A DNA stretch of 45,134 nucleotides from an uncultured Christensenellaceae bacterium (lineage in GTDB: Bacteria; Bacillota; Clostridia; Christensenellales; Borkfalkiaceae): positions 1 through 45,134 of the forward strand of contig CAJUOI010000018.1 in the NCBI GenBank assembly GCA_910588615.1, written 5' to 3'. The translations under genes were made by a program, and so were the position numbers. Shown piece after piece: positions 32,036 through 41,400 of the stretch (position 1 is the first letter of the stretch; every line of letters begins with the position of its first letter). The notes below the pieces were generated by a model. It worked only from the letters and a program-made list of their open reading frames with translations, was not told the DNA's origin and did no database searches.

Positions 32036-34528
32036 TTATTCCACTTCCGACAATTTTTGCGCGATGACCGTTGCATCGGCAGTTGCGAAGTAGTTCGTGA
32101 TCTTCATGGGCGTATTGAAGGAGAGGAATCCGACGCCTGCGCGCTGTCCGTCCGTAAACGTATGGAACTGCGAATACTTCGTAACGAGTTTACCGTTGCA
32201 GAACAGCCAGAAATCCTTGCCCTTTCTCAGGATCGCAAGCGTAACCGTTTCTCCGTCCTTATACTTGATTCCGGGCTGATCGTACGATTTTTCCGTAGCC
32301 GTCCAGTCCCAATCGGTGTCCGCCGGTGCACGCTGCGCAATACCGACCCTCGTATTCGTATAGGTGGAGTTTGAATCGACGTAGTAGAAAATCGTATTCT
32401 TCGTTTTTATTCCGCTGTCGCTGTCGTCGCAGCTGACGGCGATACCGAACTTGGGATAAGGGTCGCCCTGAGGATAGGTCGAACCGAGGTCTGCGATATA
32501 CGAATTTCCGCTGGTTACCGTAAAGCTTGCTTCGATATAGAGATCCGTCGAATACACGTCCTTGAAGTAAGCGTACTGGTCGCTGCAGCCCGTCTGCAAA
32601 ATATACGCGTCCTGCGTGCCGTCGTCGTGCGACAGGTCGTAGCCGTACATCGTTTTCAGCCTGCTCTCCACGCCGTCCACGGCGATATTGCCGAAGTTTT
32701 TGCTTTCGCGCACGATTTGGGGCGAGCCGTACGTCTTATTCTCGTAGCTGTACGATTTAAACTCCGAAACGCCCGCGCACTTCGCATCCTTGCCGAGCAC
32801 GACGATTTCGCTGATTCCAAGTTCTTCCGCGCCATCTGCCGAACGCACGGTAATTTTAATCGTCTTAACGGCAAGCTCGTCGAATTCGGCAACGGCGGCG
32901 CCGCCCGGTCTTACAAATTCATATTCGCTGTCGAAGAACCAATCCCAGTCGTATTTCAGATTGCTCATGGTAATCCATGCGGAAGAACCGTCTGCCTTCA
33001 AATACTCCATTTCCACCTTCGCAACCTGCGCAAAGGTCAGCTCGTACTCCCACGAGTTGTAAATCATGAGTCCGCGCACCGTCTTGTAATCGTCCCAGCT
33101 GAGGGTAATTTCCGACGTGCCCGCGTTCGCGATATACTCTTCGGCAAGATCGTTTTCCTTATACTTGATTACGTTGTCCGTTAAAAGCGCATCGTCGCTG
33201 TAATCCGCCGTGTTGCTTGCCGTAACCGTCGCGCTCGGGGCAATATTCTTATAGCCCGAAATGGCTGCGGGAAGAGGCTGCACCGAATAGGTGGGACCGT
33301 TGGTGTGCATGAGCTCGACGCCCTTGCCGTTGTCAATCCACTCCACTCTGTCCACCGCAAGCGCGCGTCCGCCGTTGATGTTCATTCTGTTCTTGAACGT
33401 GTGGTAGGCGATAAAGAGCTCGTCGCCCGCGTAGATAAAGCAGTGATGCCCCGCGCTGACGATATGATCCCAGTTTACGACGTCCGTCGAGACGACGATA
33501 CCGCCGTCGCCGTTCGGGTCAACTTTTTCGAACGTTCCGAGCGGCTGATCCGCAATCGCCTGAATTACCTTATATTGCGGATCCATATATCCGAATACCG
33601 AGAAGGTCATATAGTACTTGCCGTTATGCTTTACCATGAACGGACCTTCGTTAACGCCGCCTTCCGAACGGTCGGAAAGTCTGTCCGCCGCCTCCCCTTT
33701 GGCTACCGTACTGTAACCGGGGTAGGTCAGGCGGGTAAGCGTGGAATAGTCGGGCGTGTACCAGTCGTTCATCTTCATGCCGTAGATAAACGAGCCTTCG
33801 CCGTAATCGTCGTAATAGCTGAAATAGAGATATTTCTCCTTCGTATCGGGATCGATGAACGGACTTGCATCCAGAGCGTGCTTCTTTAAAAAGCGTTCCC
33901 CCTTCGTTTGTGCAAGCTGCGCCAATTCCGGATTGTTCACGGTTACGTCGAACACGGGTTTGGTCTTGCTAAGGAGATTACCATCACCGTCCTTCGCCGG
34001 AGGAAGAAACGGTCCGTCGGGCGTTTCGGAATAGGCAACCGAGAGGCAAAGCCTGTTGCTGTCGAGAATGTTATACGCATTGTAGAACATATAGTATACG
34101 GCTGCATCCTCGTCGTAAATCACTTCGGGCGCCCAATAGTTGTTCACCGCCCAGGTTTCGTTGTAGTCGGGCTGATAGGCAACGCCCGTGCACTCCCAGT
34201 GCGCCAAATCCTTCGAGCGCCACGCCTGAATGCCGTGGCAGCCGATGTCGTCGCTCGTTCCGTAGGCGTAGAAATAGCCCTTATCCTTTCCCTTGGTTAC
34301 AAAGATGACCGTAGGGTCGGCAATCGCGAAATCCAGCGTATTAACGTAGAATAAATTACCGTTGTAATCCGAATCCGATTCCATTTCCGAAAGCATTTCG
34401 GTTTCGTAATCGAATGTACCGGTAACCGTCCCTCCTTCTTTTTTTCCGCAGCCCGCAAACGCCGAAGCCCCGCCGAGGGTCAGCGCGCCCGCAAGCAGGA
34501 GAGATAACGTCCTGTTTTTATGATTCAT
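32036..34528 (-). CDS. GH43 glycosidase lipoprotein with discoidin-like and shared beta-rich C-terminal module
   Basis: This 830-residue surface lipoprotein has a signal peptide ending in the lipobox AFAGC (C27). A GH43 five-blade propeller covers about 55-415, with the base D71 (IADPT), a second Asp near 220-226 and the acid E294 (GGVNEGPF). An F5/8-C-like binding domain (about 425-580) begins with KNIAPSATVTASN. A C-terminal module (about 645-825) has YPKFGIAV, IFYYVD and the WLFCNGK motif. That last module is also present twice in the SGNH lipoprotein of this locus. GH43 members act on arabinans, arabinoxylans, xylans or galactans. The enzyme would trim the polymer at the cell surface before import. 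It starts 24 nt after the MalG-type permease stop. Confidence 0.9.
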   Translation of the reverse strand: MNHKNRTLSLLLAGALTLGGASAFAGCGKKEGGTVTGTFDYETEMLSEMESDSDYNGNLFYVNTLDFAIADPTVIFVTKGKDKGYFYAYGTSDDIGCHGIQAWRSKDLAHWECTGVAYQPDYNETWAVNNYWAPEVIYDEDAAVYYMFYNAYNILDSNRLCLSVAYSETPDGPFLPPAKDGDGNLLSKTKPVFDVTVNNPELAQLAQTKGERFLKKHALDASPFIDPDTKEKYLYFSYYDDYGEGSFIYGMKMNDWYTPDYSTLTRLTYPGYSTVAKGEAADRLSDRSEGGVNEGPFMVKHNGKYYMTFSVFGYMDPQYKVIQAIADQPLGTFEKVDPNGDGGIVVSTDVVNWDHIVSAGHHCFIYAGDELFIAYHTFKNRMNINGGRALAVDRVEWIDNGKGVELMHTNGPTYSVQPLPAAISGYKNIAPSATVTASNTADYSDDALLTDNVIKYKENDLAEEYIANAGTSEITLSWDDYKTVRGLMIYNSWEYELTFAQVAKVEMEYLKADGSSAWITMSNLKYDWDWFFDSEYEFVRPGGAAVAEFDELAVKTIKITVRSADGAEELGISEIVVLGKDAKCAGVSEFKSYSYENKTYGSPQIVRESKNFGNIAVDGVESRLKTMYGYDLSHDDGTQDAYILQTGCSDQYAYFKDVYSTDLYIEASFTVTSGNSYIADLGSTYPQGDPYPKFGIAVSCDDSDSGIKTKNTIFYYVDSNSTYTNTRVGIAQRAPADTDWDWTATEKSYDQPGIKYKDGETVTLAILRKGKDFWLFCNGKLVTKYSQFHTFTDGQRAGVGFLSFNTPMKITNYFATADATVIAQKLSEVE

Positions 34529-34552
34529 AATTTTTCTCCTTTTTAAATTCGC

Positions 34553-35506
34553 TTATTGTTTGAGCCCGCTCGTTACGATTCCTTCGATAAAGTACTTTTG
34601 CGCGAAGAAATAAATAATGAGCGTGGGCAAAAGTGCTACGATCGAGGCAGCCATGGTAACGTTAGGTTCATCGCCGCCACGCTCGCTTACAAGCGTACGA
34701 AGCGCGATTTGCAACGTTTTCATGTTCGCGTCGTGGATATAAATCAACGGTCCGAGATAGTCGTTATATCCGCCGACGAATCCCAAGATCCCCTGTGCGA
34801 GCAATGCGGGCATGGAAAGCGGTACCATGATACGGAAAAACGTTCCGAGGAAACCGAGCCCGTCTAACTTCGCCGCTTCGATGATCGAATCGGGAATACC
34901 CGTAAAGAATTGCCTCATAAAGAATACGCAAGCCGCCGCGCCGAACATCCCCGGAATCATCAAGGGAAGCGGCGTTTCCGTCCAGCCGATGCTGTCGTAC
35001 AACGAATACTGCGAAACCATCATGATCGTGCCCGGAATCATCATAGTGCCGAGCATAATGCTGTACATCCACTTCTTTGCACGGAAGCGCAACTTACTGA
35101 ACGCGTACGCGGACAGCGCGGAAGTGAATAATCCGATAACCGTAGGCGGTACCACGTACAGAATCGTATTGAAGAACCCGCGAATCAAAAGCGGAAAATG
35201 CTCCGACCGAATAGGGTGATAGGTAAATACTACCTTATACGCGTCGAACGTAAATCCGTCGGACGGAATGATTTCGAACGTATTCTTCTGTACGGCGGCA
35301 GCCGATTTGATCGAAGTTAACAGCACGATCAAGAACGGCAACAGAATGAGAATTGCGTAGATGATAAGGAAGGCGTAAACCCCCACTTTTCCGGCAATTT
35401 TTTCTGCGCGCGAACGGCGCAATTTTTTGTTGAATTCATCGTTCTCCGCAGGCGCGTTATTTTCTGCGGGCTTCATCGAATTCATCTGTTTCGTTTCATC
35501 AAACAT
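34553..35506 (-). CDS. Carbohydrate ABC transporter permease (MalG type)
   Basis: This 317-residue inner-membrane subunit of a CUT1 sugar importer has about six membrane helices after a charged N-terminal tail. The cytoplasmic EAA loop is visible (IEAAKLDGLGFLGTFFRIMVPLSMP). It overlaps the partner permease by 8 nt. Together with the solute-binding lipoprotein it forms the uptake system. The motor ATPase is not encoded nearby. Confidence 0.94.
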   Translation of the reverse strand: MFDETKQMNSMKPAENNAPAENDEFNKKLRRSRAEKIAGKVGVYAFLIIYAILILLPFLIVLLTSIKSAAAVQKNTFEIIPSDGFTFDAYKVVFTYHPIRSEHFPLLIRGFFNTILYVVPPTVIGLFTSALSAYAFSKLRFRAKKWMYSIMLGTMMIPGTIMMVSQYSLYDSIGWTETPLPLMIPGMFGAAACVFFMRQFFTGIPDSIIEAAKLDGLGFLGTFFRIMVPLSMPALLAQGILGFVGGYNDYLGPLIYIHDANMKTLQIALRTLVSERGGDEPNVTMAASIVALLPTLIIYFFAQKYFIEGIVTSGLKQ

Positions 35507-36461
35507 CTTCTTTCACCCAGAATTTAGAGACTAAGAACTGTGCTACGGTAACGATGAGAATGAGAATTGCAAGTACGAACGCGCTCGCGCTTGCCTCCCC
35601 CATCGTTCCGCTGTACTCGAGCATTCGCCGATACATATAGTAAACGATCGTAACATCTTGGTTATCGGGACTTACGCCGAGCAGATTCTGCACTGCAAAC
35701 GCCTGCAACGCACCGATGACGCCCGTTACAAGCAAGTAGAAGCTCGTAGGCGAAATGGAGGGAAGCACTACCGACCAGAACACGCGGAACGCATTCGCCC
35801 CGTCGATTTTCGCCGCCTCTACGCACGATTTGTTTACGTTGGTAAGCGCGGCCGTATACAGCAGGATGCCGTACCCCATGCCGGACCATACGCCCATAAA
35901 GATGACCGTCGAACGGTAAAGGTTGGGACTGAACCAGTTGATAGCGTTTTCACCCGATTTTCCGAGAATCTGGTTTAAAATACCGTAGTTCGTGTTGAAA
36001 ATGGTTTTCCACATCAACGTAAGCGCAACGACCGAGCAAACGTAAGGCATGAAATATATCATGCGGAAAACCTTCCGACCCTTGATTTCTCTGCTTAAAA
36101 AGTAAGCGACGAGAAGCGCAAGTACTTGGGAAACCAGCGTCCCGATTGCAAAAATCAGCGTATTAGGGATGGATTTCCAGAAGATAGGGTCTTTAAAAAT
36201 GGTTGCAAAGTTACCGAAGCCCACCCATTTTGCGCCGTCGAAACCAAAGCCCTTCATCTTGAAGAACGCCATGGCAAGCGCCGTTACGAGCGGCACGAGC
36301 GCGAAAATCGCAAAGCCGACGAGAGGAATGGACGCAAGCGCAGTGCCTACGAGCTCCTCTCTGAGCGATGCTTTAAATCTTTTCTTGGGAGGCTTTGCGG
36401 GAATTTCGGCGCTTTTTCCCTCGTCGGCAACGCCGAATTCCGCAAACGTTTCCTGTTCCAT
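35499..36461 (-). CDS. Carbohydrate ABC transporter permease (MalF/UgpA type)
   Basis: This 320-residue CUT1 permease has a cytoplasmic N-terminal tail, six membrane helices and the EAA loop VEAAKIDGANAFRVFWSVVLPSISP. It follows the binding-protein gene by 17 nt and overlaps the MalG-type gene. The pair forms the channel that binds a shared ATPase. Confidence 0.94.
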   Translation of the reverse strand: MEQETFAEFGVADEGKSAEIPAKPPKKRFKASLREELVGTALASIPLVGFAIFALVPLVTALAMAFFKMKGFGFDGAKWVGFGNFATIFKDPIFWKSIPNTLIFAIGTLVSQVLALLVAYFLSREIKGRKVFRMIYFMPYVCSVVALTLMWKTIFNTNYGILNQILGKSGENAINWFSPNLYRSTVIFMGVWSGMGYGILLYTAALTNVNKSCVEAAKIDGANAFRVFWSVVLPSISPTSFYLLVTGVIGALQAFAVQNLLGVSPDNQDVTIVYYMYRRMLEYSGTMGEASASAFVLAILILIVTVAQFLVSKFWVKEDV

Positions 36462-36478
36462 GCAATCCCTCCCTAAGA

Positions 36479-38350
36479 TTATTTCTTGGTATAAGTCTTT
36501 AATTTATCCCACGTTCCGAGATATTCTCTGCTCTGTTCGAATTCCGTTAAGGTTTTCGTTCCGTTACGTACCGAACCGTTTAATACGCCCGCCCAGTCGT
36601 CGATCCAAAGCTTGTCGGCAAGATACCACCAGTCGCCCGCTTTTTCGTATTCCGCCGCACGGAGGAACGCACGCGAGTTACGGGGGTTGCGGTCGGTTTG
36701 CAGGAAGATATCGTTATCGTTTGCAAGCTTAATCTGCGAAGGAATGGCAAAGCCGGATTTGGACTGCGCCGTCTGCCCCTTCTCGCCGCCGATATATTCG
36801 CACAGCAACCAGGCCGCGTTCTTTTTCTTGGAATTTGCATTGATGGAAAGAGCCATCGAACCGGAGTGCCCTGCTTCGATCCCGTGCACTTTTATGTCGC
36901 CGACGCTCTTGCCTGCGGGAATGTTGTCCCCTTCCTCGTAATAAGTTTTATACATAGGAAGAGGCGCAACGTCCCATTCGTAACCGTTCTTTGTGGGCTT
37001 CCCGGGATACTCGCCGAGCACTTTACGGAAGTTGACGACATTCCATCTGCCGTCGACAAGCATGGCGATGCCGCCGTTCTGGAATTGGCGCGTCTTATCC
37101 GCGTCGCTGCCGATGGAGGAAGGCGCGGGACAAATACCGTAACCATATAATCCGTTGTCAACGACCTTATCGGAACTCTGACCGATACGGACGAATTCCA
37201 CGAACGCGTCGCGCTGCGAAGGCAAAACGTTTAAGTTGCCCGCTTCCACCTGGCCGAGAACTTCCTGACGGATGGTTTTATCTTTGTTTGACGCGCCGGG
37301 GTTGGCAACCTTGTCGCCCCACTCGATGATTTCACCCGCCTTATAGTCGTGTCCGTTGATTTTAAGCGTACCCTGATATTCGTCCTTGACGATATAGTTG
37401 GGGGTGGGATCCATCAGAGTGAAGTCGTAATATCCGCCGTTATAGGCAGGATCGTCGGAAGGTACGTATTCGATACAGTCGCCGCCGACCGACCAGCCGT
37501 AGTTGAACCACCACTCGGTGTAATAACCGTAAATATTATTTAACCCCTGCTGTGCTCTCACCGCTTCCTGAACGAGGGTGGACAGCGCAACGCACTCGTC
37601 CCAGCTCATAGGAATCTGGTTGTTGAACCATTTCTGTCCCTTGCCGTCTATGAAATAGCCCTTCTCCTGCACGGTTCCCTCGATCCCGTATTGCGCTTTT
37701 GTCGTTCCGCGCGAGTCTGCGGAGCCGGAGTTGAATTTATCCAGATCTTCGGTAGCAACGCTGATGACTTTGACGCCCGCCGTGTTGAAATACGTTTCGT
37801 TATAGAATATTACGGTAGGACCGATATCCTTGGGAATACCCCAATAGTGCGCGTTCGGACCATCCTGCGTGGTCGTTTCGATATCATATTTATAACGGTT
37901 GATCGAGGTCTCCCACATCTCTTCGACGACGACTTCTTTGCTGTTGGCAAGATAATCGTCAAGCGGTTCGAGATAACCGTTGGCTGCGTAACGCTTAAAA
38001 CCCGCGTCGGGGATATACAGAACGTCGACCTTCGCCCTCGACGATTGCAACGCCGTTGTGATCGACTCGTTGTAACCGTCGCTCGGCTGCGGTTCGTATT
38101 TTACCTTGATGGTATCCTTGTATTCTTCGTTGAATTGAGCGACGAGCTCGGTAAACACGTCGACCTCGTTTTCGTCGCCGTAGCCCCAGAACGTAATGTT
38201 CGTTATCGTTCCGTCGGGAATCGGTCTTCCGTCGTCACCAAGTTCGGTATCTTTGCCGCCCTTTCCGCAGCCGGCAAGCCCCATTACAGTGGATGCCGCG
38301 AGTACCGACGACAATGCAATGACGCCGAATTTAGCCCATTTTTTCTTCAT
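36479..38350 (-). CDS. Extracellular sugar-binding lipoprotein of the ABC importer
   Basis: This 623-residue family 1 solute-binding protein has a signal peptide ending in the lipobox GLAGC (C28). It then shows the type ITFWGYGDENEVDVFTELVAQFNEEYKDTIKVKYEPQPS, the usual first lobe of a carbohydrate-binding protein. It is longer than common CUT1 binding proteins (400-450), like those for larger oligosaccharides from plant cell walls. GGAGG lies before the ATG. It precedes the permeases by 17 nt. It captures the products released by the two surface enzymes. Confidence 0.93.
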   Translation of the reverse strand: MKKKWAKFGVIALSSVLAASTVMGLAGCGKGGKDTELGDDGRPIPDGTITNITFWGYGDENEVDVFTELVAQFNEEYKDTIKVKYEPQPSDGYNESITTALQSSRAKVDVLYIPDAGFKRYAANGYLEPLDDYLANSKEVVVEEMWETSINRYKYDIETTTQDGPNAHYWGIPKDIGPTVIFYNETYFNTAGVKVISVATEDLDKFNSGSADSRGTTKAQYGIEGTVQEKGYFIDGKGQKWFNNQIPMSWDECVALSTLVQEAVRAQQGLNNIYGYYTEWWFNYGWSVGGDCIEYVPSDDPAYNGGYYDFTLMDPTPNYIVKDEYQGTLKINGHDYKAGEIIEWGDKVANPGASNKDKTIRQEVLGQVEAGNLNVLPSQRDAFVEFVRIGQSSDKVVDNGLYGYGICPAPSSIGSDADKTRQFQNGGIAMLVDGRWNVVNFRKVLGEYPGKPTKNGYEWDVAPLPMYKTYYEEGDNIPAGKSVGDIKVHGIEAGHSGSMALSINANSKKKNAAWLLCEYIGGEKGQTAQSKSGFAIPSQIKLANDNDIFLQTDRNPRNSRAFLRAAEYEKAGDWWYLADKLWIDDWAGVLNGSVRNGTKTLTEFEQSREYLGTWDKLKTYTKK

Positions 38351-38401
38351 AATTTAGTTTCCTCCGTTATATTTTGGATTTAAGTTCCTGATTTATCGCC
38401 C

Positions 38402-38480
38402 CGTGGGATACTTCGCTTCGCTCAGAATGACCGTAAAGGGCGCATCTCCCCCTTCCCCCCCTGAAAATTTTCAGGGGGAG
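38402..38480. repeat. Intergenic repeat-like block with TTCGCTTCGCTCAGAATGAC and a perfect palindrome
   Basis: The 147-nt gap between the SGNH gene and the binding-protein gene holds GGATACTTCGCTTCGCTCAG at 38406 onward. A perfect 22-bp palindrome (38457-38478, CCCCC...GGGGG around TGAAAATTTTCA) follows. The first part resembles a dispersed intergenic repeat that I recall from many gut bacteria. The second can form a stable hairpin downstream of the SGNH stop and may reduce transcription into the transporter genes. Confidence 0.55.
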
Positions 38481-38498
38481 TCGGAGAAGTCGTTTTAT

Positions 38499-41400
38499 TT
38501 ACTGTGCCGACGCTACCGTTTTCGTTACGACGATATCGCTGCCAAAGATATTATAGCTGTTCGTTGCCGCCGTGCCGTAAATCTGACCCGCGATGCGACC
38601 GATCGTCAGCTGTCCGTCGCCGACAGATACCGATTGAGAAAGAATTTCACTGGCAATGAAGAATTCAATCGAAAGTGTAGCTTCGCCGCCCTCTTCCTCT
38701 GTGGGAGTGTACTTCATGGCAGCCGAGGATACGCGACCCGTATGATACAACGATCCGCCGTACGTCATGATACGGGCAACCACGGGTTCGTAATTGGTTG
38801 CAACCGCTCTGACTTCAATGTTGGTATTCTTCCACCAATCACCGTCGCGATTCGTTGCCGTTACGTTAAACGCCGTCGACTTCAATTCAAGCGCTACAAA
38901 CAAACCTTCGTCGTTGTACAGGGTAGCCATTTTTGCCGTAATGCCTTCGTTTGCGCCCGCTGACGTCAACGTCCAATCGGACAAATCGCCGTCAACCGTA
39001 CGGGCTTTGCCGCCCTTGATACCGCTTTGCGTTACAACGACGTTTCTCATTCCGGGATCTGCTTCGGGCATATACCAGAAGTCGCCGTTTGCCCAAGCCG
39101 TATCGTTTTCGCCGCCTGTTTTCCAAGCGAAGCCTGCCATAATCTTCTCGCTCGTCTTGTCGACACCGTCCATAGCCATATACGGCACGAACACTTCTGC
39201 TGTCGTGTGCTGCTTGCTACCCTCTTTTACGCTGACAAACTTCGATTCAACGACTTGACGGGTAGCAGCTTCATAACGGGACATCTGTCCGTCGGCGGAA
39301 GCAAACCGTTGCAAGCCTCCGTCGCACGCAAGTCTGAATTCAAGGTTGGTGTTAACGTGCCAAGCTTTATCGTCCGTTTTAAACGTGTTGTGAATTACAT
39401 CGTAGAACAAATACAAGCCGTCGTCGCGAAGCGTTGCGTAAACGGTTACGCTTCTGCCGTCGGTTGCGGGAATGACGATAGAATACGCCTTTTCCTCCGC
39501 CGTCCAGTCGTTGATATTGCCGTCTACCGACTTGCCTTCCGCGCGCTCGTACACTTTCAGCGAGTTGAACTTTGCAACCGCCTCGTCGCCCGTAAGCACG
39601 ACTGCGTTCTTCGCATACATATCCATATTGAAGGCGAATACCGAAACGGCAACCTTTTCGTCTGCCCCGAACACGCCATACAAACTGTTGACGTAGCGTC
39701 CGTTATTTCCGAACAGGTGCAAATCCGTACCGTATTTTGCAATGACGAGCTTGGTAAATTCGCCTTCGGAATATCTGTACGCACCGCCGACGTTCTGCCA
39801 AGCCTTGAACTCTTCGCGCCACTGGCTGCTGTAATTTTCGGGACGGTAAAGAACATTCGTCCAATCGTTCTGATAGTTGCCCTTCTGTGCGTCGAGTGCG
39901 TAGAACCACGTTCCGCGCTCGTTGCGGATCGCAATGCCAAGCTTCGGATAATCGTCCACCGCATAGCACTTTGCCGCCGAAACTTCGACTTCCGCGTAAA
40001 CGTTTGCATCGTAGGAATTGCTGAGATAGAGCTGCGATTCCATACCGATCCTGTTATAAGAATTGCCCGCATTATGCGCAACGCCGTTTGCATCTACCGT
40101 CCAGCCTGCGGTGTAGGAGAATGCAGGCGCGCCCTCCGAAGTAATATCGCCGAATCCGTTCGAAGAGATACGGTCGGTAATGCCGAGCGCCTTGCAGATT
40201 TCTTTGTTCCAAAGTCCGTAACCGTCTACGTCGTAATGCAGTCCGTCCAATCCGAACCAGTATTGCGTAGAGCCGTTTTCATCCGCCGTAATCAGCGCCG
40301 CCATGTCGATGACTTCGAGATACTGACGATTCTTGACCTCGTCGCGCGCCCAATCGTTGAGCACGTCATACTCCGCCCACTTCTCCGTAAACATCATATT
40401 GTGTTCCACGGTGATATAATAAATTTTTGCTTCGGGGAATGCTTCGTGATACGCGTCGAGCATCGTTTCCAAACGCGTAATCGCCGTTTTCCCCGTCGTA
40501 TTCCCGTCGTCGATGTCGTTTACGCCGATATGAACGACGATGTTCGAAGGCGTATAGAGCGCTTTTACCGCACCGACCATACCCGTCCAATAACCGATCT
40601 GCGTACCGCCGACGCCCATGTTGACCGCAGACAGATTGCCGAACTGATTTGCGAAAGAATACCAGAACGCCGTGTCAACATAGCTATCGCCGATAAACAA
40701 ATGATCGATCGTCGTGTTTTGGACCTTAAATTTATCCAAAGTTTCCGCGTCCGTCTTTACCGAGTAATCCTTAACGTCGAGCTTAATATTGAAAGATGCA
40801 AGTCCGACGTAAGCAATATCGTTTTCCTTGATTCCGCAAGTGTAAGTGTAAATTTCTTCCCCGTTCAGGCAAAGCTTAAAGATTCCGCCCTGACGGTAAA
40901 TACCGAGGGTAATATAGTTATCCCCCTGATATACGCTTGCGTCTGTGCCGACGGTTTTGCCGATTGACGACCAGCCGTTTTCCCAGCCGCCGCCCGTGCG
41001 CTTGTTGATTCCGAGGTTGACCGCGTTGGAATTGATTGCGCCCGTTGCCGCATTGCTTGCCGCGTCTACATAGTAGAAGAAGCCCGTCTGACCGTCCGTC
41101 GTCGTCATCGTAAGTCCGAACTTCGGCCATTCGTCGTACTTATCGTTCGACATCTTCATGACGCCCTTTACCGCAATCTTCATTTCGGCGTACATGTTCG
41201 TTTCGTCCGAACGGTACATATAGATATAGTTATCCTGATAGTCGTTGCCTTCCATGAAAATGTGCGCAGCTTCAGAACCGTCGTCGCTATCCACGTTCCA
41301 GGAACGGGATGCCTTCATGCTGCCCGCATCGCCCCAATTCTTGGCAAAGATGACGTCGGGATTCTCCGCATACGCGTTATCGTCCGTTACCGCGAAATAG

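Noticed and set aside
39027..40967. 646-residue plus-strand ORF inside the SGNH gene
   Set aside because: It is a long shadow frame opposite the 1252-residue lipoprotein, rich in Arg, Val and His with no domain. The minus-strand frame has a signal peptide and clear catalytic motifs.
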